From: Misgurnus anguillicaudatus
Lineage: Eukaryota; Chordata; Actinopteri; Cypriniformes; Cobitidae
Direction of reading: 5' to 3'
Assembly: GCF_027580225.2 (NCBI RefSeq)
Contig: NC_073359.2
Coordinates: forward strand, 14,082,001 to 14,146,000
Length of the DNA stretch: 64,000 nucleotides
The notes under the pieces are model-generated. The model searched no databases, was not told where the DNA came from, and saw only the letters and a program-made list of their open reading frames with translations. The translations under genes and the position numbers were made by a program. Below, piece after piece: positions 7,980-19,165 of this stretch (its first letter is position 1; every line of letters begins with the position of its first letter).

Positions 7980-8048
7980 GCTGGCGGTGGCGCCGATCTG
8001 TTTACAAAACTCCTGCCAGAAACGCGAGATGAACTGAGGACCCCTATC

Positions 8049-8760
8049 TTAAACCACGTCAGTCGGAACACCATGTAACCTAAAAACATGGTTAATCAGA
8101 CTCTGAACCATCTCTTTAAGCAGACCATGATGAGAGGCCTTATTACAAGCACAAACCTGACAGGATAATACAAACTTTCTGACGTTAGAACCCATAGTGG
8201 GCCACCAAAAACGTTGACGCTGCCAACGCCTCGGGAACCCACAGACAAACCTGGATTTATAACACCACCGGATGACATTAGAATGCAACGCCTCGGGAAC
8301 CGAGACGACCCACAGACGACCCACCGGACAGCCCTTTGGAATTTCCACCCCTTGTCTGGCCTCTCTCACCCACTTTTCAATGCCCCTGGTTCTTTGAACC
8401 AGGCCGGTATGAGAGGGTGAAGTTAAAATGGTCAAAGAGTCCCCAGCGGCTATAACAAAACCCAAGAACATAACCGACTGTTTGTGGAATTTGCACTTCT
8501 CTGCCTTGACAAACAACTGATTCTCTAATAGCCGTTGTAAGACTAGGCGAACATGTTGGGTGTGTATTTGCATAGAAGCAGAGAAGATGAGAATGTCATC
8601 TAGATACACAAAGACAAATTTGTTAATCATGTCTCCCAACACTTCATTAACCATAGTCTGGAAAACAGCCGATGCGTTCGCGAGCCCGAACGGTAAAACA
8701 AAGTATTCCCAGTGCCCCGAGGGTGTATTAAATGCTGTCTTCCACTCATCACCCTACCTT
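8049..8760 (-). pseudogene. gypsy reverse transcriptase/integrase deletion fusion
   Basis: The frame starts inside the RT palm. The catalytic [11 protein letters not shown] motif is followed by [14 protein letters not shown], then the sequence jumps (loss of the RT thumb and RNase H) into the integrase H2C2 zinc domain with [19 protein letters not shown]. Upstream bases 8655-8760 continue the RT ([15 protein letters not shown]) in an offset frame. The jump is an internal deletion. Confidence 0.78.
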
Positions 8761-9110
8761 ATGCGAACCAAGTGCCAATTCTGCCAATCAACGTGACTGG
8801 GTGACTGGGAAGAATGTAACAAGAAAAATTTTAAATCCTCACTATGATTGCCAGAAACACAAAGACTTACAGAGGGAGTGCAGTGAGTAATCTCTGCCAT
8901 GTGTTGCCCCTTTAAAGTTAAAGCAGACAGACAGCCAGTTAGAGGTACCACAGGAATACCCCAAGACTCAGCAAGAGAAGCATCCATAAAACTCGCCTCG
9001 GCACCAGAGTCCAGTAAAGCCTGAGAGTGGGATACAGAGTTTATATAGATGATGGAGGCCGTCAACATGGTATGAGACCCGGGAGAAGAGCTGAGATGAG
9101 AAACGCCCAA
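8754..9110 (-). pseudogene. gypsy aspartic protease remnant
   Basis: The retropepsin active-site motif LLDSGAEASFMD is present. The frame then runs directly into a reverse-transcriptase-type NWHLVRIR segment, showing a deletion between protease and RT. It belongs to the same minus-strand gypsy copy. Confidence 0.75.
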
Positions 9111-9114
9111 CGAT

Positions 9115-9820
9115 ACTCCCGGGACTACCGGCGGGCGGAACCTTTTGCTGGGCAGTTGAGAGCCTTATGCCCCGGCTTACCACAATACAAACAGAGACCA
9201 TTGATGAAACTATGTTGTTTCTCCTCCGAGGTCAGCCGGAGCCGACCCAGTTGCATAGGCTCTACCGAGGAGGAAGATGGAGAAGTATTATCGCTCACAT
9301 GCAGTGAAGGATCGGAGAAGATGATGAAATGAGTGACGAACCCTCAGCTGCCTGTGATGAGCCTTGACTCAAAGAGCCAAATCGATAACTCCTAGAGAGA
9401 TAGGAAGATCATAAGACATGATCTTGTCTTGAATACTCTAATTGAGACCTCTTAAGAACTTGCGCTTTCTGGGCTGTATCACCCGCTGGATACGGCGAGG
9501 GTCCTAAACTCATTCGCATAATCAGTAACAAAAGACTTATCCTGGGTAAGACGGGTCAATTCGGCAGCAGCTAAATCGCCTTGAACACTGCAATCAAAAA
9601 GCTTGATCATCTCGGAGCGAAAAGTTTCAAACGCAACACAACAAGAATCTTTGGTTCCCCAGAGGAAGAAGAGTCGGCCTACTAGCTGTGATTGGTCCAC
9701 GGATTTCCAAAATTCATAAGCCTGAGCATCCACAGCCTGGTCATGATGAGAGACAGACAGAGTTAACTTCACATCAGCAAGAGGTCCTGTAAGTGCCAAT
9801 AGTAGCAGGACATGTGACAT
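9115..9820 (-). pseudogene. gypsy gag remnant with CCHC zinc knuckle
   Basis: A capsid-like stretch (9479-9820; motifs FRSEMIKLFD and DYANEFRTLAVSSG) is followed, after frame breaks, by a CCHC knuckle of the form CLYCGKPGHKALNC at about 9152-9196. The knuckle frame ends soon afterwards in a stop. This is the nucleic-acid-binding end of a Ty3/gypsy Gag. Confidence 0.72.
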
Positions 9821-9903
9821 TATATAATATACACGATATAAAAATAAATAAAACTCACATAAAAATTAACGTAATGCGCAACTACTGTTAGAGAGAGACA
9901 TAA

Positions 9904-9904
<1 letters not shown>

Positions 9905-9943
<39 letters not shown>

Positions 9944-9972
9944 CGTTTGTGTGTGTGTGTGAGAGAGAGAGG
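9905..9972. repeat. (GT)n/(GA)n microsatellite
   Basis: A run of GT dinucleotides with a short GCGTGCG interruption passes into GAGAGAGAG. It creates a long open minus-strand frame (9820-10308) that encodes mostly Thr-His repeats and is not a gene. Confidence 0.95.
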
Positions 9973-10203
9973 CGCGAGCGCGATTGAACAGTGAAAACGT
10001 AAAACCAATACATAGGGTACACCGTCATTTTGTTCATATGGGACATCATTCAAACTGCAAAGTGTTTGCTTGTATTTGTGTACAGTCGCAATAAAACAAA
10101 ACATTGTGCTTTTGTCAAACTGTAACCTACAACTGTCATCTAACCAAAATCGCACACACACACACACACCAAAGCAAAAAATATTTATCCAACCCCATTT
10201 ATA

Positions 10204-10386
10204 TGTGACCCTGCTTGTGAAATCCATGCTGAAGTCTAATAATCTCATGGTGAGATTAGAAGCATCAAAGGTTGATTTTAATAATTGAATTTGCATGACC
10301 TTACTCATTCGATATTAAAGCTATCAAGATTATATTTTCCAGTAAATCACAAAAAAACTTTCTAGGTTTTCACAGGCAGGGTCACA
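10204..10386. mobile_element. 183-bp MITE with ~18-bp inverted ends and TA duplication
   Basis: The left end TGTGACCCTGCTTGTGAA is mirrored by the right end TTTCACAGGCAGGGTCACA with one mismatch in the shared part. TA dinucleotides flank both sides (10202-10203 and 10387-10388). A TA duplication suggests mobilisation by a Tc1/mariner-type transposase, although other families can share it. There is no coding capacity. Confidence 0.8.
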
Positions 10387-10394
10387 TATTGGAT

Positions 10395-11310
10395 GGACTG
10401 CATTTATATAGTGCTTTCAACAGACCCATGGGCACCAAAGCGCTTTACAAGTTGCCTCACATTCACCCATTCACACACCGACCATCACGTTTACTTCTAC
10501 ACACAATGAAGATGACGAGAGGATTAAATAAACAATAATCTTCAATCACAATGAAGGGTACACAGCAAACACAAGTTAACATTAACGAGAACCGACAAGG
10601 ACTGAACTAAAGCAGGGGTGAAGAGATGGGTTTCAACACCCTGGAGAAGAGTGACGGTGATGACAGTGATGTAGTAGGTGACTAGGGCAGAGCCAAGCAG
10701 AATCTGGGGGAAGCTGAGGTGCCAGAGGGCCAGGGCGTAGTCGACGGGATGGTGACTAAGGTGGGGCCAGGGATCCGGAAGCCTGCAGCAGAGCCAAAGC
10801 GGCTGAAGACGGAGTTGGGTGGAGGGAAGAGCCCACCAAAACCGGCAGGACGGAGTGACGAGATGTAGCCAGAGGAGTGTAGTCCAGAGGGGAGGACGGG
10901 ACGATGACCGACCATGGCAGAGCCGAAGGGATGGGTAAGCCTGGTGGAGCTGGTAGGGGGATGGGCCACAGTAGAGATAAAGGAGTCTTGATCTGAGGTG
11001 TAGCTAATGGGTTGAAGAACTGAGGCGGAGTCAGGGTTTTGGAGGATGCAGGTGGAGACATAGGAACCACCTCAGAGACCCCTGGCAGATGGTTACGCCC
11101 CAGTTCATCCGACCCTGCATTGCCGACACGCAGAGGGTGAGCTGGGGTGTAATCAGGAGCCAGTTGATTGGTGGTTGAGATAATGGCTGGCGATGAGGCA
11201 GGGCGGAACCAATGAAGATGAAAAACAATTGGGCAGGACCCCCTCAAGGACCCTCCCCGGACGACTGCGCACGTGTGGCGGTGTTGAGGCCACAATGGAG
11301 AAAAGTGCAT
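10395..11310. other. Diverged repeat debris; no supported gene
   Basis: Bases 10395-10510 resemble a common fish dispersed repeat (ATATAGTGCTTT, then AAAGCGCTTTACAA and CATTCACCCATTCACACACC). Bases 10682-11310 hold two overlapping minus-strand open frames, both Pro/Ser-rich with no recognised domain; they look like GC-skewed repeat sequence rather than genes. Confidence 0.4.
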
Positions 11311-11559
11311 AAGCAGCAGCCTGGGAAGGGGGTGTCAGGAACCAACAGGAGAAATTCTTCTAGGTGTTCCTCAAGGGAGCAATCTCCTTTAGGCACAGAA
11401 GACGAACAGCAAGGAAATCTATTAGGTGGGACAAGTGAACTGAAACACTAAACACGAACACTAAAACTGAAAATAAAAAACACTAACAAGGGACGCCTCT
11501 TAAACTGATTGTCGGTTCTTCTGTCGATGCACATGGGGATACAAAACACTGGAGACTTC

Positions 11560-11745
11560 ATTAACAACCTGTGTTAATAAACTCTCTCTCATTTCCCATC
11601 ATCCTCCAAGCTCCCTCTTTGTCTCATGTCTTCAATTATCCTCTCCTGCCCGCCATTATCCTTATCATTTCCAGCCAATTTTTACTCTCCTGTTCCCTTT
11701 AGTGTTTGTTGAATGCTGCATTTCCACTTCCCTTTAAATTGTGCA
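11560..11745 (+). repeat. Dispersed LTR-like repeat, copy 1
   Basis: This segment shares an ordered series of blocks with 18370-18545, including CTCCCTC, then CCAT-ATCC/CTCATCAT, then TTCCCTT(T/C)AGTGT, in the same orientation. It is probably a diverged copy of one retroelement end. No coding function. Confidence 0.45.
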
Positions 11746-11821
11746 AACACTGAAAATGCGAAATCAAAATATGGCCAGTGGGAACACATGAATTTAGCAA
11801 CTCCTATATATAGCCTATATA

Positions 11822-12561
11822 CACTCACCTAATGGATTATTAGGAACGCCTGTTCAATTTCACATTAATGAAATTATCTAATGAACCAATCACATGGCAG
11901 TTAGAGAGCTAGAGGTCAGAGGAGAATGGGCCGACTGATTCAAGGTGATAGAAGAGCAACTTTGACTGAAATAACCACTCGTTACAACCGAGGTATGCAG
12001 CAAAGCATTTGTGAAACCACAACACGCACAACCTTGAGACGGATGGGCTACAACAGCAGAAGACCCCACCAGGTACCACTCATCTCCACTACAAATAGAA
12101 AAAAGAGGCTACAATTTGCAAAAGCTCACCAAACTTGGACAGTTAAAGACTGGAAAAATGTTGCCTGGTTTGATGAGTCTCAATTTCTGTTGAGACATTC
12201 AGATGGTAGAGTCAGAATTTGGCGTGAACAGAATGAGAACATGGATCCATCATGCCTTGTTAGCACTGTGCAGGCTGGTGGTGGTGGTGTAATGGCGTGG
12301 GGGATGTTTTCTTGGCACACTTTAGGCCCCTTAGTGCCAATTGGGTATCATTTAAATGCCACAGCCTACCTGAGCATTGTTTCTGACCATGTCCATCCCT
12401 TTATGACCACCATGTACCCATCCTCTGATGGCTACTTCCAGCAGGATAATGCATTATGTCACAAATCTCGAATCATTTCTAATTGGTTTCTTGAACATGA
12501 CAATGAGTTCACTGTATTAAAACGGCCCCCACAGTCACGAAATCTCAACCCAATAGAGCAG
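11822..12561 (+). mobile_element. Tc1-like transposon remnant, N-terminus deleted and C-terminus cut by a hAT
   Basis: The left end (CACTCACCTAATGGATTATT, then AGGAACGCCTGTTCAA) is the typical inverted repeat of a common fish Tc1 family. It runs straight into mid-transposase, so the 5' part of the gene is deleted. The right part is lost at 12559, where a hAT end begins. Confidence 0.85.
11926..12561 (+). pseudogene. Tc1-like transposase, truncated
   Basis: The frame retains the DDE core: first Asp in WFDESQFLLRHSDGRV, second Asp in YFQQDNALCHKSR, and Glu in NLNPIEQ. It also keeps the GGGGVMAWGMFSW stretch of fish Tc1 enzymes. The N-terminal paired-type DNA-binding domain is missing and the C-terminus is replaced by unrelated sequence after 12559, so it cannot act on its own. 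Confidence 0.85.
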
Positions 12562-13250
12562 AGGTCCCCAACCACCGGGTCGCAAGAACGTCCCGAAAAA
12601 AAATGTGTATAATAGTCACGTAATAGCTTAATCGGGTATTTTGTACTTTAAAAGCCGACTTCAAATAACATCGATCATTTCCACTTTTGTACAAAGCCGC
12701 GCTCTCTCTCTTTTTCTCCACCTCTCTCTCTCTCTACCAGCACATCAGCGATCACATTGCTGTCATACTTTGAGCATACAGTACTTCTAAAACACAATCG
12801 ATCAAAGAATTGCGGAGGTATGACTTTATGAATAATTTGCAAATGTACGTCGCAATGATGTACATATGCGGAGACGTTCAACTGTGTGATTAATCATGAT
12901 AAACGTGAGTCTCCGTGCCTCTGCGCCCAGCCGCAACGCTTCCGAGTTTTTGTTGACGAGACGAGATGGAATGCAAAATTATTATAAGTCTGACGTTCAC
13001 AATGCATGTCAAATGAAATCTGTCTGTTTTTAGATAAAAAGTATTAGCAATGCTGCTGCTTCCTATCCTATTGGGTACGCCCACCACTGATGATTTATGG
13101 ACATACTTTCAGTATAATCCATCAGAAAGAAAAACAGAATGCATATAGGGAGACGACGGTAAATGTGGCCTCAAACTAGGTGGGAAGAATACCACCAACC
13201 TCAAGCGGCACCTGAAGGCTCATCACGCTAATATTTTTTTAAAGGTAACA
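12559..13250 (+). mobile_element. hAT (Charlie-like) transposon fragment inserted in Tc1
   Basis: The start CAGAGGTCCCCAACCACCGG is a classic hAT inverted end. At 13160-13245 a broken frame encodes a BED zinc finger (C then GKNTTNLKRHLKAHH), the N-terminal DNA-binding domain of hAT transposases. The right end was not resolved and the catalytic domain is absent. Confidence 0.72.
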
Positions 13251-13969
13251 ACAAGTTACGCTGTTAACATATCATATACATTCAAAAGAATAAGACTAAA
13301 ACTAAAATTGCTGCCAAGAACAACAATGCTCGCATGAGGATGTTTTTTAAGGCAATTCTGAAAAGGTGTATTTCGCAAAACTGCAGTAGAAACAGTTTAT
13401 TCATTTTCAACTCACCTGATGCAAGTAAATCACATCCCAGTAAACAATTACTGTCTTTCAATGTTTAAATATGGTTGAAAATAAGTCGGTCCGCTTTGGA
13501 CTGGTTCACGACGTGATTTGAACTAAGTAGTTTTGGCTGGACTGTTTGACTACGTGTTTTCAACTGACCATGTTTCCAACTCATAATCTAAGACAGCTAG
13601 ATAATCTGTTATACATACTAAAACAAATTACCAAACCATGTTTATTATTATCTTAAATAAATGTAAAGAGTTTTACATATTCCTTAAAAGTTATAAAAAA
13701 ATATGAAACGGCGATTGAGGTGCAATGAGGATTCATGCTATAATTACCCCACCCCACCAGGTGGCGGTAATGCACCATTAAAGATAGTGTCCAACCGCCA
13801 TAAAACCGAAAGAAGAAGAAGCGAAGAGGTGCGTGAATGTGGCGTGAATCTTCCACCCATCATCACAGAGAGAAGCCCAACCAACCACCAGATTACAGAA
13901 AGCTCTGGACTGCTCAGGACTGACCTATGTTTACTGCACTCTGAAATCTGTGTTGGTATATGTTTATTG
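13251..13969. other. Non-coding stretch with a palindromic fish repeat
   Basis: No gene was found. At 13735-13825 a common teleost repeat is present, with GGTGGCGGTAATGCACC and, inverted downstream, AACCGCCATAAAACC followed by an AAGAAGAAG tail. The rest has no recognisable structure. Confidence 0.45.
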
Positions 13970-16556
13970 TGTCACAAGTCGGGGCGGACCCAGATGTTAA
14001 TGAGGTCACGCCCCTTTCTAATTTCCACCTCGAGGAGGTTCCCAAAGCCACCCCAATGACCAGACACACAAGGTACGAATAATCTTAAAACAAACTTTAT
14101 TAAATATTTAAAAAGAAGGGATAGGGGAAGGGAAAAGGGAATTTTTAAAACAAGGGCCTCTTCTAGCCTCCAGGCAGGTTCAAAGGGGAGAGGGGGGCAG
14201 CCTTTTGGGGTCTCTTCTATCCGTGGCGCCCTCCGCTTTCCTGGAGGCAGAAATCTGTTGGCTCGGAACAACGAGCACAGTGGGCAATCTTCGGATAACT
14301 AGTTTGTAATGTTCCTCCTGTGGGCGGGCTTGGGGCTGCAACACAAGATCACACGGCACCTTTAATTGTAACTTTCTCTCTTACTTGCAGGTGGACTGGC
14401 GGCGATGGATATGGTGAGTACTTTCACAGGTAACTAGTTGGACGTCTTCCTCCTTTAGAGGCTCGCTGGAACACAAATCACACGGCACCTTTAACTTTAG
14501 CTTTTCTCTCTTGCTTGCAGGTGGACTGGCGGCGATGGATATGGTGAGTACTTTCACAGGTAACTAGTTGGACGTCTTCCTCCTTTAGAGGCTCGCTGGA
14601 ACACAAATCACATGGCACCTTAAACTTTAGCTTTTCTCTCTTACTTGCAGGTGGACTGGCGGCGATGGATATGGTGAGTACTTTCACAGGTAACTGGTTG
14701 GACGTCTTCCTCCTTTAGAGGCTCGCTGGAACACAAATCACACGGCACCTTTAACTTTAGCTTTTCTCTCTTACTTGCAGGTGGACTGGCGGCGATGGAT
14801 ATGGTGAGTACTTCCACAGGTAACTGGTTGGTCGTCTTCCTCCTTTAGAGGCTCAGGCTGTAACACAAATCACACGGCACCTTTAACTTCAACGTTCTTT
14901 CTCTTACTTGCAGGTGGACTGGCGGCGATGGATATGGTGAGTACTTTCACAGGTAACTGGTTGGTCGTCTTCCTCCTTTAGAGGCTCAGGCTGTAACACA
15001 AATCACACGGCACCTTTAACTTCAACGTTCTTTCTCTTACAGGTGGACTGGGGGCAGTGAATACGGTGAGTACTTCTACAGGTATCTATTTCGTCGTCTT
15101 CCTCCTGTAGAAGCTCAGGGCTGTAACACAATTCACACGGCACCTTTAACTGAGACTATCTCTCTTTCACAGGCGGGCTGGTAGCAGTAAACGTGGTGAG
15201 TACTTTTACAGGTAACTATTTAGTCGTCTTCCTTCTTTAAAGGCTCAGTGCTGTAACATAAGGTGTGGGTGCGGTGGATGGATCTACTCACAGGCCACCC
15301 GTGGTGAGATGGGTTCTTGTAGTTTTTACCTCCAAGTCCTCAATCACAACGAGGGGATGAAATACTGTCACCGACGAGCCGAACGCTTCCCTCTCCTCTC
15401 CGTATGTGTAACTTCAGAGATCTGGACAGGGGCGCACCCTTGAAGAGACTCCGTGACAAACAGATTACTGCACGTCTACACACACCGTGCTTTCCTTCTC
15501 ATACACATCAGCATTTGAATTTCTACTCACACCAGGGTCTGGGCCTTCAGCATAATCCACCACCAACGGTACCAACTCCACGACAGGGGCACTTGATGCC
15601 ACACCCGTCTCTACACCAAACCGCTGCACAGCAGATGTATAATTAGCACTTCGCCCACCGCACGGCGTCTGCTCTCACGGCCAACTCACTGTAATGGCTC
15701 CTGACAACAAATACACAGCACAACACTGCACAGCATCAAGTGTACACATACAGCAAAGTCACGACTCACCCACAACACACTTCAGTGATAAATAATTAGG
15801 GTCAGGCCAAGATCTTCCCGGAGTAGGCCGTGGGCCGGCGGGGCGTTGTAATCGAAGGCTGAGGTAGAAGATCGCTATTGCAATGGTCTTTTTCCTGGAA
15901 ATACTATACTGCCGGCTCGCCCACCACTCTGCTCCGTGACGGGGCCGTTATCTTCGTTCACTGGGGCTCACACACACATGAAACAACATTTTCTCAATCA
16001 ATGCATTCTACTGTAAATTCCTGGTACTCACGGTAAGTGGTCACTCTCTCTCTCTTGTCCTCCGTGGCATTCACGCAGCAAAGCTGCATATAATCCAGTC
16101 GTGGTTAGCCAATGGCTTAAATGAGGATGTGCACGTCAATACTTCCACAACACCAATAACTTTCAGTATACTCAGCCAACGATTTCTTCTTCCCTCCTGT
16201 TTCTACTCACAGTTCATTTAATCCTCCGTCTGCATACGGCGACAACACCAGTATCCACTTCACCACCTCAATGACGAGCTCCGCCAACACAACAAACCCA
16301 ATGGGTAAAACGAGCCACCCAACCTTTGATTTTCCTCTCTCTCTTATACTCCTTGGCTTCCTTACGTCCTCCAATCCTCGATCGCTGCGTTTGTTTGTCA
16401 CACCTGCGCATCGTCAGCTTGATTTCGGTCGCGGCGTTTTCCCGGAAATTCCGGTGTTTCTGCTCATGCCGCCGGGTGGAACTCAACTCCGGGCGGAACC
16501 AATCTTCTAGGATTTTGGTTCCGCCCCATGTATTTGTCACCGTGTGACAATTGCAC
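13970..16556. mobile_element. Unclassified ~2.6-kb element carrying the 130-bp array
   Basis: The left boundary TGTCACAAGTCGGGGCGGAC and the right boundary GGTTCCGCCCC...GTCACCGTGTGACA form an imperfect inverted pair. Similar ATTGCACTCTG/TGTGTTGGT sequence lies on both flanks. The inside holds the tandem array (14291-15310), several minus-strand GTGAGTAG-type donor motifs (near 15285, 15527 and 16207), and no long conserved frame. A minus-strand AATAAA sits near 14096-14101. The class is unknown; an LTR-type or a large non-autonomous DNA element are both possible. Confidence 0.4.
14291..15310 (+). repeat. Tandem array of ~130-bp units, each with a splice-site-bounded mini-exon
   Basis: Seven clear units have their GTGGACTGGC-type core at 14391, 14521, 14651, 14781, 14914, 15043 and 15173 (spacing 129-133), and a degenerate eighth falls near 15294. 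In each unit a pyrimidine tract and CAG precede a 23-base core, which is followed at once by GTGAGTAC. That is acceptor, mini-exon, donor. The first four units are nearly identical; the last ones drift in the core but keep both splice motifs. Confidence 0.9.
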
Positions 16557-16722
16557 TCTGTGTTGGTTAATGGACCGACCTGTTAATTGCAGACTGTGAA
16601 ATCTGTTGGTTACTTGACTGTTTGCACTGTTTAAAATGTGCTGTTTTATTAAAGTTATTATAACCCTTTAAAGCTTTGTTTCATTGTATAAAATGTTACT
16701 TGGTATGTTAATGTGGACCTGT

Positions 16723-16932
16723 TTTCAATGTTGAAAAGTTGGACAAATTTGACGTCTTTTCAATTTTCATGTTCAACCTTCACTGGACCGTAATTAGACG
16801 TTAAAGATCGACTTGTTTTCAACGTTGAAAAGTTGGACAAATTTGACGTCTTTTCAATTTTCATTTTCAACCTTCAGTGGACCAAAATTAGACGTTGAAA
16901 GTTTACATCTATTCAACGTCTAATAGACGGGT
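16723..16932 (+). repeat. Two ~92-bp tandem units with TTCAACGTTGAA-type palindromes
   Basis: The unit starting TTTTCAATGTTGAAAAGTTG at about 16722 is repeated at about 16813 with few changes, then trails into a partial third copy. Internal palindromes of the AACGTTGAAA type recur. This is a known style of fish dispersed minisatellite; no gene. Confidence 0.75.
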
Positions 16933-16964
16933 TTTTGCTAGCTGGGATAGTTATAATTTGAAGA

Positions 16965-17212
16965 TGACGTGGTATGTACTAAAACCTTCCAGAAACACCT
17001 CAATACGTGCTTGCTCCCAAGTATAAGAAGCTTTTCTTGCCAATAATGTTTGGATAACACTCTTATCTTTACATCTCCTTTTGGTTTAAAATAATGTACT
17101 ACTACCTCCAAGAAAACCCATACGTTGCTGCCCCTAAGGCTTTCCTTGGCATTAATGTTTGGATAATATGGTTATGTCACCTGCGGTTAAAAATAATGCC
17201 TATTGTGGTAAA
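16965..17212 (+). repeat. Diverged ~125-bp direct duplication
   Basis: Two copies share the order ACTA-AACC/ACC-TTCCA, then TTGCT-CCC, then AATAATGTTTGGATAA and GGTTTAAAATAATG. No coding content was seen. Confidence 0.5.
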
Positions 17213-17424
17213 TCTACCAATACAGTTGACGTGATGTTTGGAATGACTTATCGTTAGAGGAAAAACTATGTTTTAGTTGCATATCAATGGAAACACTGTC
17301 ATTTCGCCATAGTCTTTTGTAGACCACATTAGGCTTGTTAATTCCCGGGAATTTTATCTTATTTATTGCATATTACGTACGTTTTGTTGTTGTAAATGTA
17401 GTAGTAGTAATCTGTTGTTGGTCA

Positions 17425-17515
17425 AATTGAACCTGTGAAGCACCTTGGTCAACCATGGTTGTTTTAAGTGTGCTATATATAAATAAAATTGATTGATTGA
17501 TTGATTGATAGACAT
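17425..17515 (+). repeat. LINE-type 3' tail ending in (GATT)n
   Basis: The text GTGAAGCACCTTGG, then GTGCTATATATAAATAAAAT, then a GATT microsatellite is the usual 3' end of a fish non-LTR element. Confidence 0.7.
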
Positions 17516-18880
17516 TTAGTAAATAATGCTAAAGTTTCTCAAATCTGTAATGAAAATGCAGCTTGAGTCTCCAGTTAGTCCACGCACACGCAGCCTGATA
17601 GAAAACTGGACCCATACAACGTACAACATGATATCTCCAGAAGATCACCTGCTCATCCACCACAATCACAATGGTCTCTTGAGTTATATATTTCAGAATT
17701 TTTGGACTTATGGCATCTAGTGAAGTGGAGTGATTCGATGCTCAATGCATGCTTTCAGATGGTACTGGATGATCATTTGTTTCTGCTTCTGTCTCCTCAT
17801 GTAAGTTGCCCATAGCCTATTTCATTAATAATGTCCTCCAGAGTCCACTCCAAAGCTCGTCCCAGAGCTCAGTCCAGCTCCTGCGGTGGCTCCAGGGGTC
17901 ATTATGCCATTCTTGATGGGACTAGCCATTGGGTATCTCCAGTATCTCTCCTTTTACAGAAAATTTAGTGGGTGCTAGCCCTTCTTGACTGAGGTGGCTG
18001 TTCTCAGCTCAAGCATTACGGCCACAGTAGACCATCACTATCTTCTGTGCTCCTGTCTGCGATGTAACAGCCATGGCGGCTGTCTATATCTCATGTGTTC
18101 CAGTCTCCAGCCAATCAGCTACTGATGTTCTCTGTCCTCCATGGCTCCCATTGTCGGCAATACCTCCCTGGCTCCCGATGCGGGCTGCACCTGGGTTCGT
18201 TGAGACGTCCTGTCCCATCCTGTCCATCCATCCTTCATCAGCCTCAAAAATGCCCACCACCCCCTTCCAGGATGTACTTTATATCTGTATTTTGGCTCAA
18301 AAATGCAACTTCTGGGAGAGGCGAGTAATGTCACTCTCCATGTCAGTCCTCCTGTTCTGTTCCCCAAGTACAGTATTCACCATTTCTCTCCCTCTTTTCT
18401 TCATTTCCCTTCATCCTCTATGCTCCCTCACCCTTTTCATGCCTTCAAAACAACCTCACCTGCCAGCCATCCTCATCATCTCCAACCCATTTATACATTC
18501 CGGTTCCCTTCAGTGTATGTCTGGTCTCAGTCGAATTTAGAGTGTGTTTTCATGCCTGTCTTCCTGTTCCCAGATTTGAAATTAAAGTTTTTAATTTTTA
18601 ATCTCTTCTCTGAGTCTTTCACCACGCACAATGCAGCCTGACAATCAGGTGTATTTGTGGATGTGTCTCCCTCGTCTACTTGTGATCCGATTGATGAAAA
18701 CGCATCTAAATACCAGTTATAAACAGCCCCTTTAGTTAAAAAATATTATTAGATATCACACAAATCAGGTAAACAAGCTTCCGCTGGTTCAAAACGCCAC
18801 TGCAAGAGTGCTTACTCTAAGTATGATCACATAAGCCCAAATTTTGTAATCTTTACACAGGCTACTGGTTAATAAATATT
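17516..18880. other. Repeat-derived non-coding stretch
   Basis: No supported gene was found. Bases 18370-18545 are the second copy of the LTR-like repeat at 11560-11745. The open frames at 18073-18540 are Pro/Ser-rich with no domain and follow CT-rich repeat sequence. Confidence 0.4.
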
Positions 18881-18884
18881 GCAT

Positions 18885-19165
18885 ACATTTTAAAATATTG
18901 CTTATCACTCATATAGCCTTAAATGGCCTAGCGTCTCTATATCTTTGAAGAATACAATCCATTGTGTAAATTGCGGTCACAAAATTAAGGGTCATTTAAT
19001 TATGATATCAAACGTGTCTGAAGGTGGTAGATTATTATCCTACTTAGCCCCAAGCTCTGGAATGATTTACCAAAAACAATTTTGAGAATCAGACACAGTC
19101 AATCACTTTAAGTTTAAACTAAAGACATATCTCTTTAATAAAGCATTCACATAATTTGTCTAGTA
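18885..19165 (+). pseudogene. L2-like LINE ORF2 C-terminal fragment
   Basis: This is the opposite-strand counterpart of 33360-33660: both contain AGCCCC(T)AAGCTCTGGAAT and the CAGACACAGTC-type block. The encoded order (ALNGLA-, then a Lys/Arg-rich part, then AFNKAF-like end) is that of the end of a fish LINE polyprotein. Stops interrupt it. Confidence 0.55.

Larger units (their letters stand above)
7140..9830 (-). mobile_element. Decayed Ty3/gypsy LTR retrotransposon, internal region
   Basis: Read on the minus strand, the order is gag, zinc knuckle, aspartic protease, partial reverse transcriptase, integrase zinc domain, integrase core, and C-terminal chromodomain-like tail. This is the Ty3/gypsy order. 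Frames are broken many times, and two internal deletions are visible: one joins the protease region directly to the middle of the reverse transcriptase, the other removes the end of RT and RNase H. Flanking LTRs were not identified. The copy is dead. Confidence 0.82.

Noticed and set aside
9820..10308. 162-codon minus-strand open frame
   Set aside because: It is the translation of a GT/GA microsatellite and flanks; Thr-His and Ser-Leu repeats, no domain.
10682..11310. Two overlapping Pro/Ser-rich minus-strand frames as a gene
   Set aside because: No domain, no splice or promoter context, and composition matches GC-skewed repeat DNA.
14291..15310. CRISPR-like regular array
   Set aside because: Units are ~130 bp with no short repeat/unique spacer alternation, in a vertebrate context; it is a minisatellite-type array.
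16207..16401. Small hydrophobic minus-strand frame (GWLVLPIGFVVLAELV)
   Set aside because: It lies in the unclassified element, has no support beyond an open frame, and ends right at a donor-like motif.
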